A stretch of DNA of 5,949 nt. Source: Deltaproteobacteria bacterium. GTDB lineage: Bacteria > Chloroflexota > Dehalococcoidia > Dehalococcoidales > BS750m-G39. Positions 1 to 4,693 of this stretch are shown here, piece by piece. The stretch is from positions 1-5,949 of the forward strand of contig JAUWGI010000055.1 in assembly GCA_030606505.1 (NCBI GenBank). The letters run 5' to 3'. How positions within the stretch are numbered: the first letter of the stretch is position 1; each line of letters starts with the position of its first letter. The translations under genes and the position numbers were made by a program. The notes below the pieces were generated by a model. It saw only the letters and a program-made list of their open reading frames with translations, was not told the origin of the DNA and did not search any database.

Positions 1-39
1 TTATTGCTGGTTATTTATCATCTCATCATGGTCAGGAGA

Positions 40-312
40 TCAGGTTGTCTTAGCAGACCGACTTTTCCGTAGCAATTTGTCAATGTCTCCCTGCCTTAAT
101 CTTCGGTCACCCCGAGACCCAAGCCGGTATGTTTTTAATATCCCCTTATTACTCCAGCGTCTGACTGTGTTTACATGAACATTGAGAAGCTTAGCTGCTT
201 CAGCAATGGTCAGCAGAACATCGGGGTTAGCGCGAGTTGGCTTTTTCTTGGCTATTTGCTCTGGCTGGCTACCTATCCCCCCATCGCCACAGCGTAGCTG
301 AGAGTCGTCCAC
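40..312 (-). CDS. Excisionase/MerR-like helix-turn-helix DNA-binding protein
   Basis: A 90-residue protein. Residues 32-82 match the HTH_17/excisionase-type winged helix: 'LLTIAEAAKLLNVHVNTVRRW' spans the first helix and the recognition helix (about 33-53), then a short wing 'YRLGSRGDRRL' (62-72) and the closing helix 'DIDKLL'. The first 30 residues are polar with a basic KKK patch and look unstructured. Such small proteins bind DNA as recombination directionality factors (Xis) of integrated elements or as minor regulators. Here the gene lies about 510 bp from a tRNA-Arg 3' fragment, which favours the mobile-element role, though no integrase is in view. The start is a GTG with no clear Shine-Dalgarno sequence and no ATG alternative, so the N-terminus is uncertain and could be truncated. 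The DNA-binding family is well supported; the exact role is inferred. Confidence 0.75.
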   Translation of the reverse strand: MDDSQLRCGDGGIGSQPEQIAKKKPTRANPDVLLTIAEAAKLLNVHVNTVRRWSNKGILKTYRLGSRGDRRLRQGDIDKLLRKSRSAKTT

Positions 313-789
313 TCTACAATAGTGAACGATTGGATCCCTTATGTAGCTACCGTATTAGGGCAAAAGTCTCTAGAGGTGCAAAGGATTGCACTCGTTATCC
401 TTTCCTTATTGAAGAGTATGACCAAGGGTACTGCCCAATAAAAATTATTGAGTGGCATGAAGCAAACTGCGGATTCGTCTCCTCATTGCACTTTTTAGCG
501 TTTTGTTACACCTGTCTCCCGACACGCAAATCCCTTCCTGAGAGTTCCCCTTAGCTATACTTCTCTTTGACTATTAGACCTTTTACACCGGGCATAAATA
601 CCCAATATGAAGCCATACCCCAAAATGCAAAGGCCGTTATAATGCTTGAGACTATTCTTAAACTTGACTGATCCGGTGGGGCTCAAACTGAAGCTAGAAT
701 TTTGCTAATAGACGGAATAAAACAGGTTAATACCAGTTGGTATTTTACGCTCAGAACGGGTTTGAGGCAGATAACACAAAAGTTTTGAT
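313..789. other. Gene-poor stretch inside the presumed integrated element
   Basis: About 480 bases with no convincing coding region on either strand; frames are short and lack ribosome binding sites and recognisable domains. Visible items are small. AATACC-AGTT-GGTATT is a perfect 6-bp inverted repeat at 729-744. The octamer ATTGCACT occurs at 385-392 and 485-492, exactly 100 bases apart. A lone TATAAT sits at 638-643 without a matching -35 box. The stretch lies between the excisionase-like gene and the tRNA-Arg fragment, where integrase and Xis arm sites would be expected, but nothing in the sequence proves that. Confidence 0.4.
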
Positions 790-818
790 TTGAACGCAAA
801 ATGACGGTTTGGTATAAT
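790..818 (+). promoter_or_regulatory. Sigma-70 promoter facing out of the element toward tRNA-Trp
   Basis: TTGAAC (790-795), a 17-base spacer and a perfect TATAAT (813-818), preceded by an extended -10 TG at 810-811. The predicted start near 825 falls at the beginning of the tRNA-Arg fragment. With no gene in between, the likely product is a transcript reading through the fragment into tRNA-Trp. Confidence 0.65.
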
Positions 819-823
819 GACAG

Positions 824-873
824 ACAGTTTCCTAAACCGTGTGTCGCGAGTTCGAGTCGCGCCAGGGGTACCA
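824..873 (+). pseudogene. 3' half of tRNA-Arg(CCU); probable attachment-site remnant
   Basis: Reads as a tRNA from the anticodon arm to CCA. The anticodon arm is acagt/TTCCTAA/accgt with anticodon CCT at 831-833. The variable loop is 841-845, the T arm gcgag/TTCGAGT/cgcgc (846-862), the acceptor 3' strand caggggt (863-869), the discriminator A870 and an encoded CCA at 871-873. No D arm or matching 5' acceptor strand (about acccctg) precedes it, and the -10 box of a promoter occupies that place, so no functional tRNA can form. There is an A·C mismatch in the anticodon stem and an A·G mismatch in the T stem. A 3' tRNA half next to an excisionase-like gene is what a tyrosine-recombinase element leaves at its far end. 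With the 3' end on the right, the element would lie to the left. An intact tRNA-Arg(CCU) should exist at the other boundary. Confidence 0.7.
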
Positions 874-874
874 G

Positions 875-903
875 TTAATTTTTAGTCTGATTTATGGTAA
901 TAT
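875..903 (+). promoter_or_regulatory. Weak candidate promoter for tRNA-Trp
   Basis: TTAATT (875-880), 17 bases, TAATAT (898-903), with the tRNA beginning 12 bases later. The boxes match consensus at only 3/6 and 4/6, so the stronger site at 790-818 may be the real driver. Confidence 0.25.
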
Positions 904-915
904 AGGCTGTGCTTT

Positions 916-988
916 AGGAGTGTAGCTCAGCTGGAAGAGCAGCGGTCTCCAAAACCGCAGGTCGCGGGTTCGAATCCTGCCACTCCTG
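916..988 (+). tRNA. tRNA-Trp(CCA)
   Basis: Complete cloverleaf. The acceptor aggagtg (916-922) pairs with cactcct (981-987). D stem is gctc/gagc. The anticodon arm is gcggt/CTCCAAA/accgc with anticodon CCA at 949-951. The T arm is gcggg/TTCGAAT/cctgc with one G·U pair. The discriminator is G988, as usual for bacterial tRNA-Trp. The 3' CCA is not encoded (the next bases are CTT), unlike every other tRNA here, so it must be added enzymatically. It starts 42 bases after the tRNA-Arg fragment and was probably its cotranscribed neighbour before integration. Confidence 0.97.
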
Positions 989-1139
989 CTTTATTTTTCG
1001 TTTAGTTATTTCCCCTTTAGCTTCTTTATTTCCTGCTCGGCGTGTTCTGGGTGGGGCTGAACATGCATAGTATAGAGAAATATAGGGTATGACAATATAT
1101 AGTTATCTTGAATTGCGTTCAAAAGTTGGCGGTAGACTC

Positions 1140-1168
1140 TTGACATTACCGCGGGAACAGTATATCCT
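1140..1168 (+). promoter_or_regulatory. Promoter of the small zinc-ribbon gene
   Basis: Perfect -35 TTGACA (1140-1145), then TATCCT (1163-1168) at 17 bases. TATATC at 1161-1166 (15 bases) is an alternative -10. The predicted start near 1175 gives a leader of about 20 bases containing the ribosome binding site GGAGG at 1182-1186. Confidence 0.65.
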
Positions 1169-1193
1169 TCAAAGCAAAAAGGGAGGTAGATTA

Positions 1194-1334
1194 ATGCAGG
1201 CATATTGTATGAAGTGCCGGACCAAGAGGGAAATGAAGGACGCCAAGAAAATAACCATGAAGAATGGTAAGCCGGCGACTCAGGGTGTGTGCCCGGTATG
1301 CGGGACTAAGATGTTCAGGATTGGTAAGGCGTAA
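1194..1334 (+). CDS. Small two-CxxC zinc-ribbon protein (DUF5679 type)
   Basis: A 46-residue basic protein beginning MQAYCMKCRT. Two CxxC pairs, C5/C8 and C33/C36, with the knuckle 'GVCPVCGTKMFRIG', form a probable four-cysteine zinc ribbon. The middle is rich in lysine ('KREMKDAKKITMKNGK'). It resembles the short DUF5679 proteins common in Chloroflexota and Actinobacteria, whose function I do not know to be established; single-stranded nucleic acid or ribosome binding would be a guess. The ATG at 1194 is chosen because GGAGG lies 7 bases upstream (1182-1186) and a TTGACA promoter lies just before. A longer in-frame start at 1089 would put promoter and ribosome site inside the gene and adds no conserved sequence. 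The gene appears monocistronic, with a hairpin terminator about 30 bases past its stop. Confidence 0.9.
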   Translation: MQAYCMKCRTKREMKDAKKITMKNGKPATQGVCPVCGTKMFRIGKA

Positions 1335-1362
1335 GACCAGTAGCACGAGTTGAATAATCGGG

Positions 1363-1404
1363 GAGGCTGGGTTTCCTTGATTCTAGGGATGCCCGGCCTT
1401 TCTG
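1363..1404 (+). terminator. Probable intrinsic terminator between convergent genes
   Basis: GGCTGGG (1365-1371) pairs with CCCGGCC (1392-1398) through one G·U pair. The stem extends outward by A1364-T1399 and encloses a loop of about 20 bases, and the T-rich 'tttctgctttgtt' follows. It sits after the zinc-ribbon gene and before the 3' end of the oppositely transcribed dehydrogenase. The T tract is interrupted and the loop long, so strength is uncertain. Confidence 0.5.
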
Positions 1405-1417
1405 CTTTGTTATCAGT

Positions 1418-2599
1418 TTAACCCTTGGGTAAACTCAGGCCGCGTAAGGCGATAATGTTTTTTTGAATCTCCGATGTGCCAGCGGCAATAGTGGCCCCGA
1501 AAGAAACCAGATACATGTGCTCAATCCAGCCGCTTAAGGGAGCTATAGTCTCCTTCTTGTCAAGCTGACCGTATAATCCTATTAAATGCATGGCGGCACT
1601 GGCGGCGCGCTTGAATAACTCGGTGCTGTATAGTTTAGCTATGGAGGCATACAGGTCTGTAGCCACCCCCTGGTCGTGCTGCCAGGCAACTCGATAGTTC
1701 AGTAAGCGCCCGATTTCAGCCTCTATCGCTAGTCTGGCTAGTGAATCTCTGGCGGATGCCGGCGCTATTCCAGGGTTGGCCTTTAGATATTTAATTGTTT
1801 CCTCAATCAGGCTCTGCACCATAGCCACGAATTCAATGGAAGTTCGTTCGTGGGCCAACAGTGCCTGGGCTACCGGCCAGCCTTCGCTCTCTTTGCTTAC
1901 CAGATTTTCCCCGGGTATTCGGGCATCCTCGAAGAATATCTCGCAGAAAGACGACTCCCCGGCCAAGTTCTTTATCGGGCTGACGGTAACACCGGGGGTG
2001 GACAGGTCAACCAGTAAAAAGCTAAGCCCTTTGTACCGCTGGGAGTTGGGGTCTGACCTGGCCAGCATAAAACACCAGTCGGAGTGATTGGCTAAGGTAC
2101 TCCAGGTCTTCTGCCCGTTTATGATGAAGTGACCGTTGTCTTTTACCGCCTTGGTTTGGAGAGAAGCGAGGTCGGAGCCGGCCTCCGGTTCGCTTAAGCC
2201 CTCACACCAGAATCGCTCTCCCCGGGCAATTGGCTTGAGGTGCTGCTGCTTTTGTTCCTCGTTACCGTAGTCAATAAGGGTTGGGGCCAGCATTTTCATG
2301 GCAATAGGGTTGTAGCCTGGTGAGCCGCGGCGGGCTATCTCCTCGGCGAAGATGAGGTAGTCTACGTAGGAGCGAGCCTGCCCACCGTATTCCCTGGGCC
2401 AGCACAGGGATAGCCATCCCTTCTTCCCCAGTTTGCCGGCTATGTCTTGGAATACCTGCCAGCCTTCACCGCGGTCAACGACGTGGTCGCCGGTGGTACC
2501 CCCCAGATAGCCCACCCAATCCGGTGGCAGCTCAGCGTCCAGAAAAGTGCGCACTTCCTGCCGGAATTTCTCCTGCTCAGCGGTGAATGCAAAATCCAA
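1418..2599 (-). CDS. Acyl-CoA dehydrogenase, CaiA/FadE-like
   Basis: A 393-residue flavoprotein with full-length acyl-CoA dehydrogenase architecture. The N-terminal helical domain begins 'MDFAFTAEQEKFRQEVRTFL'. The middle beta domain (about 130-235) contains signature 'EGLSEPEAGSDL' (133-144) and 'IINGQKTWST' (159-168). The C-terminal helical domain ends 'IAAGTSEIQKNIIALRGLSLP' (371-391). The family oxidises acyl-CoA thioesters to 2-enoyl-CoA using FAD, passing electrons to ETF. The usual catalytic glutamate of the IYEGT motif is replaced by alanine (A373). E251 in 'LLAHERTSI' aligns by eye with the isovaleryl-CoA dehydrogenase base, so it may serve instead. Some members of this subfamily act as heteromers; no partner gene is adjacent. 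The TTG start is supported by AAAGGTGA six bases upstream. The substrate cannot be told from sequence. Confidence 0.92.
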   Translation of the reverse strand: MDFAFTAEQEKFRQEVRTFLDAELPPDWVGYLGGTTGDHVVDRGEGWQVFQDIAGKLGKKGWLSLCWPREYGGQARSYVDYLIFAEEIARRGSPGYNPIAMKMLAPTLIDYGNEEQKQQHLKPIARGERFWCEGLSEPEAGSDLASLQTKAVKDNGHFIINGQKTWSTLANHSDWCFMLARSDPNSQRYKGLSFLLVDLSTPGVTVSPIKNLAGESSFCEIFFEDARIPGENLVSKESEGWPVAQALLAHERTSIEFVAMVQSLIEETIKYLKANPGIAPASARDSLARLAIEAEIGRLLNYRVAWQHDQGVATDLYASIAKLYSTELFKRAASAAMHLIGLYGQLDKKETIAPLSGWIEHMYLVSFGATIAAGTSEIQKNIIALRGLSLPKG

Positions 2600-2649
2600 T
2601 CCTCTTCACCTTTCTAGCTCTTTATACTTTCCGGGTCTCTTTAGTAAAA

Positions 2650-2677
2650 AGTATCAGTGAGCCGATGCTTTTGTCAA
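2650..2677 (-). promoter_or_regulatory. Promoter of the acyl-CoA dehydrogenase gene
   Basis: Reading the minus strand, a perfect TTGACA (2677-2672) is followed after 16 bases by GATACT (2655-2650), or after 18 by TACTTT (2653-2648). This gives a leader of roughly 40 bases ending in the AAAGGTGA ribosome site. It is divergent from the tRNA-Leu(GAG) promoter, with about 40 bases between the two -35 boxes. Confidence 0.55.
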
Positions 2678-2678
2678 G

Positions 2679-2702
2679 AAAAACGGCCCGCCGGGGGCGC
2701 CG
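2679..2702 (-). terminator. Possible minus-strand terminator upstream of the dehydrogenase promoter
   Basis: On the minus strand, CGG(cg)CCC-loop-GGGCCG forms a 6-bp GC stem with a 2-base bulge, directly followed by TTTTT. It would stop antisense transcription arriving from the tRNA cluster. No minus-strand gene to the right is visible, so it may instead be an incidental GC-rich patch. Confidence 0.3.
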
Positions 2703-2717
2703 GATAGAAACTATAGC

Positions 2718-2747
2718 TTGACGCTGTGCGAGAACGAATGGTATGCT
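2718..2747 (+). promoter_or_regulatory. Promoter of the tRNA-Leu-Gly-Cys cluster
   Basis: TTGACG (2718-2723), 18-base spacer, TATGCT (2742-2747) with an extended -10 TG at 2739-2740. The predicted start near 2754 is about 12 bases before the mature tRNA-Leu. Confidence 0.65.
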
Positions 2748-2765
2748 ATTTTTGGTGTGATTTTT

Positions 2766-2852
2766 GCCGAGGTGGTGGAATCGGTAGACACGCCATCTTG
2801 AGGGGGTGGTGAGCGTAAGCTCGTAGGAGTTCAAATCTCCTCCTCGGCACCA
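2766..2852 (+). tRNA. tRNA-Leu(GAG)
   Basis: A class II tRNA. The acceptor gccgagg pairs with cctcggc (2842-2848). The anticodon arm is ccatc/TTGAGGG/ggtgg with anticodon GAG at 2800-2802. A long variable arm forms gagc-gtaa-gctc. The T arm is aggag/TTCAAAT/ctcct. Discriminator A2849 and CCA (2850-2852) are encoded. It is first of three tRNAs in an apparent transcription unit. Confidence 0.97.
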
Positions 2853-2869
2853 TTTTAAAAACGGCTAGG

Positions 2870-2944
2870 GCGGAAGTGGCTCAGCGGTAGAGCATCTCCT
2901 TGCCAAGGAGAGGGTCGCGAGTTCGAATCTCGTCTTCCGCTCCA
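2870..2944 (+). tRNA. tRNA-Gly(GCC)
   Basis: The acceptor gcggaag pairs with cttccgc (2934-2940). The anticodon arm is tctcc/TTGCCAA/ggaga with GCC at 2902-2904. The T arm loop is TTCGAAT. Discriminator T2941 and the 3' CCA are encoded. It lies 17 bases after tRNA-Leu and 13 before tRNA-Cys. Confidence 0.97.
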
Positions 2945-2957
2945 TAAGATATCAGGG

Positions 2958-3033
2958 GGCGACGTGGCCAAGTGGTTAAGGCGGGGGTCTGCAAAACCCC
3001 TATTCACCGGTTCGAATCCGGTCGTCGCCTCCA
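2958..3033 (+). tRNA. tRNA-Cys(GCA)
   Basis: The acceptor ggcgacg pairs with cgtcgcc (3023-3029). The anticodon arm is ggggt/CTGCAAA/acccc with GCA at 2991-2993. The T arm is accgg/TTCGAAT/ccggt. Discriminator is T3030, as expected for tRNA-Cys, and CCA is encoded. It is last in the cluster; no clear hairpin terminator follows closely. Confidence 0.97.
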
Positions 3034-3260
3034 GTTATTTCTGGCGGCACTTAGCCCCTGCTCCTTTAACCACTAGTCAACTGTTCTTTTCCTGACCTTT
3101 CTCCCATTACTATTTACTGCTGGAATTAGCCTATTTGGGTGATTACGCCTGCAGGTTGGGCGTGTTAGGATAACAGAGATTTGCCCAATGGAGAAAAGTT
3201 GGATCTGGGTTAATCTTTTGAGCTAGCTATTTAATACTAATTTTGGCTAAAAAATAGGGA
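3034..3260. other. Intergenic stretch before the pilT leader
   Basis: No credible coding region. There is a short inverted repeat ACGCC...GGCGT around the CCTGCAGG palindrome (about 3147-3165) and the palindrome AGCTAGCT at 3221-3228. A weak promoter candidate, TTAATC (3210-3215)-17-AATACT (3233-3238), could start the downstream structured RNA near 3245. Confidence 0.35.
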
Positions 3261-3261
3261 T

Positions 3262-3346
3262 GTGATGAACCAGAGCCTTTATGTGGTCACCTGGGCTCTG
3301 GGGAGCAAGTGGTGAAACCGGCCCTAAAGGGGGTCGGTTTTTCTTT
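3262..3346 (+). ncRNA. Structured leader RNA ahead of pilT (candidate riboswitch or attenuator)
   Basis: Two stacked structures lie just upstream of pilT. CCAGAGCC (3270-3277) and GGCTCTGG (3294-3301) form a perfect 8-bp stem with a 16-base loop. The loop bases TCACC (3287-3291) are complementary to GGTGA (3311-3315), which sits immediately 5' of an intrinsic terminator, so a pseudoknot is possible. Hairpin, loop pseudoknot and terminator is a layout common to compact riboswitches. I compared the bases from memory with cyclic-di-GMP, fluoride, preQ1, ZTP, cobalamin and T-box motifs and found no match. A small independent RNA, or a plain terminator of the upstream transcript, are alternatives. 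Confidence 0.45.
3315..3346 (+). terminator. Intrinsic terminator in the pilT leader
   Basis: ACCGGCCC (3317-3324) and GGGTCGGT (3331-3338) pair with one G·U, extendable by two A-T pairs, around the loop TAAAGG. TTTTTCTTT follows. It ends about 35 bases before the pilT start, so transcription into pilT from upstream must pass it or begin after it. Confidence 0.85.
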
Positions 3347-3380
3347 AACTGTCCCCCGGTAGTAAGGAGGACGTCTTTCA

Positions 3381-4505
3381 GTGAGGAAATTAAACGGATT
3401 TCGTCAAATTCTGGAACTGGTCATTGAAAAGGGAGCTACCGATTTACACGTTAAGGTGCCCAGCCCGCCTGTGCTCCGTATCGATAGCGCGTTGGTTCCT
3501 CAAGAGGAATGGCCGCAGTTTACCGCCAGGGATATCGAGAGGATATTCGAGGAAATTACTACCGAGGAGCAGCGAGAGGCTTTTAGCAGAGAACAGGAGC
3601 TGGACTTTGCCTATAGCGTGCCCGGGCTGGCCCGGTTCCGGGTTAACGTACTGCGGCAGAGAGGCACCGTGAGCCTTGCTTTCCGCCGGGTGCCGTCCAG
3701 CGTGCCTTCGGTTGATGAGTTAGGGCTGCCCCAGATTTGCAAAGAGCTTATTCTCAAGCCAAGAGGACTGGTGCTGGTAACCGGCCCCGCCGGCAGCGGT
3801 AAGTCAACTACCCTGGCGGCGATGATAAATCACCTTAACGAGAATGAGGCTCGAAGTGTGATTACTATCGAGGACCCCATTGAGTACCTGTTTCAGGATA
3901 AGAAATGCCTCATCCGGCAGCGAGACCTGGGAGATGACACCAAATCCTTTCCCACCGCCTTAATCCACGCCCTCCGTCATGACCCGGATGTAATTGTTAT
4001 CGGGGAGATGCGTGATCTGGAGACGATAAGCACCGCTATCACCGCCGCTGAGACCGGACATCTGGTGCTGGCGACACTGCACACCCTTGACGCCGCCCAG
4101 TCCATCGACCGCATAATCGATGTCTTCCCCCCTGCCCAGCAGCGCCAGATAAGACTGCAGCTATCACAGGTGATAGAAGCCGTGCTCTCACAGACCCTGC
4201 TGCCCCACATCGGGGGAGGGCGGGTGGCCGCCTTTGAGATTATGCTGGCCAATAGCGTTACCAAAAGGCTTATCCGCGAAGAGAAAATACATGAGATATC
4301 AGCCAGCCTGGAGATGGGCAAACTGGAGGGGATGCATACCCTGGATCAGGCACTGGCTGAACTGGTCAAAAGCGGCATTGTTTCCAGAGAAGAAGCCATG
4401 ATGAAAGCCAGCAGTCAGGTAAAGCTGACCAAGCTACTGCAGGCAGGCCGGGGTAATCTGATGCCCCCGGTGGTTGTCGAACCGGTGCTGAAGGTTGCCC
4501 AGTAG
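3381..4505 (+). CDS. pilT: Type IV pilus retraction ATPase PilT
   Basis: A 374-residue hexameric AAA-type secretion ATPase that powers pilus retraction at the cytoplasmic face of the inner membrane. The N-terminal PAS-like domain carries 'KGATDLHV' (17-24). The RecA-like domain has Walker A GPAGSGKST (135-143; most PilT proteins have GPTGSGKST), the Asp box 'ITIEDPIEYL' (161-170), Walker B 'DVIVIGEMRD' (203-212) and the His box 'TGHLVLATLHT' (225-235). The PilT C-terminal motif AIRNLIRE is present only in degenerate form, 'SVTKRLIRE' (292-300). Length and the single ATPase domain without a PilB N-terminal extension favour PilT over PilB. The proline/valine-rich tail after about 355 is not conserved. 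The GTG start is backed by AAGGAGG (3364-3370) ten bases upstream. No other pilus gene is in the window. A terminator-bearing leader RNA precedes the gene. Confidence 0.93.
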   Translation: MRKLNGFRQILELVIEKGATDLHVKVPSPPVLRIDSALVPQEEWPQFTARDIERIFEEITTEEQREAFSREQELDFAYSVPGLARFRVNVLRQRGTVSLAFRRVPSSVPSVDELGLPQICKELILKPRGLVLVTGPAGSGKSTTLAAMINHLNENEARSVITIEDPIEYLFQDKKCLIRQRDLGDDTKSFPTALIHALRHDPDVIVIGEMRDLETISTAITAAETGHLVLATLHTLDAAQSIDRIIDVFPPAQQRQIRLQLSQVIEAVLSQTLLPHIGGGRVAAFEIMLANSVTKRLIREEKIHEISASLEMGKLEGMHTLDQALAELVKSGIVSREEAMMKASSQVKLTKLLQAGRGNLMPPVVVEPVLKVAQ

Positions 4506-4555
4506 GAGCTCTGTTTAAGCGCCAGGAATATGCCTCATCCTCAAATATCGTCCGC

Positions 4556-4584
4556 TTGACGCTCACCCCGCCAGCACTTACAAT
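4556..4584 (+). promoter_or_regulatory. Promoter of tRNA-Leu(UAA) and probably plsY
   Basis: TTGACG (4556-4561), exactly 17 bases, TACAAT (4579-4584), each 5/6 to consensus. The predicted start is at about 4591, only a few bases before the tRNA. No other promoter-like site precedes plsY. Confidence 0.75.
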
Positions 4585-4593
4585 AATTTCGGC

Positions 4594-4678
<85 letters not shown>

Positions 4679-4693
4679 GTTAGAGAGTATGCT

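Noticed and set aside
385..492. Direct repeat of ATTGCACT 100 bases apart
   Set aside because: An 8-base repeat within AT-rich DNA can arise by chance and has no supporting third copy.
237..554. 105-residue plus-strand frame overlapping the helix-turn-helix gene
   Set aside because: No ribosome site, no recognisable domain, odd composition, and antisense to a gene with a clear domain.
638..643. TATAAT in the gene-poor stretch as a promoter
   Set aside because: No -35-like sequence at 16-18 bases and no gene downstream before the better promoter at 790.
780..873. A complete but unusual tRNA-Arg
   Set aside because: No 5' acceptor strand or D arm complementary to the 3' half can be found, and promoter boxes occupy the needed space.
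1089..1193. 35-residue extension of the zinc-ribbon protein
   Set aside because: It would cover the TTGACA promoter and the GGAGG site, and the family begins at the MxxYC start.
1776..2087. Plus-strand frame opposite the dehydrogenase, and similar antisense frames opposite pilT, plsY and transketolase
   Set aside because: They are shadows of genes with clear domains and have no motif or ribosome site of their own.
2622..2834. 70-residue minus-strand frame across the tRNA-Leu
   Set aside because: It overlaps the tRNA and both divergent promoters and has no domain.
3262..3346. Known riboswitch classes (cyclic-di-GMP I/II, fluoride, ZTP, cobalamin, preQ1, T-box)
   Set aside because: Conserved bases of these classes, as I recall them, are absent. 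The similarity to 'GGTGAAA' of cobalamin elements is too short and the rest does not follow.
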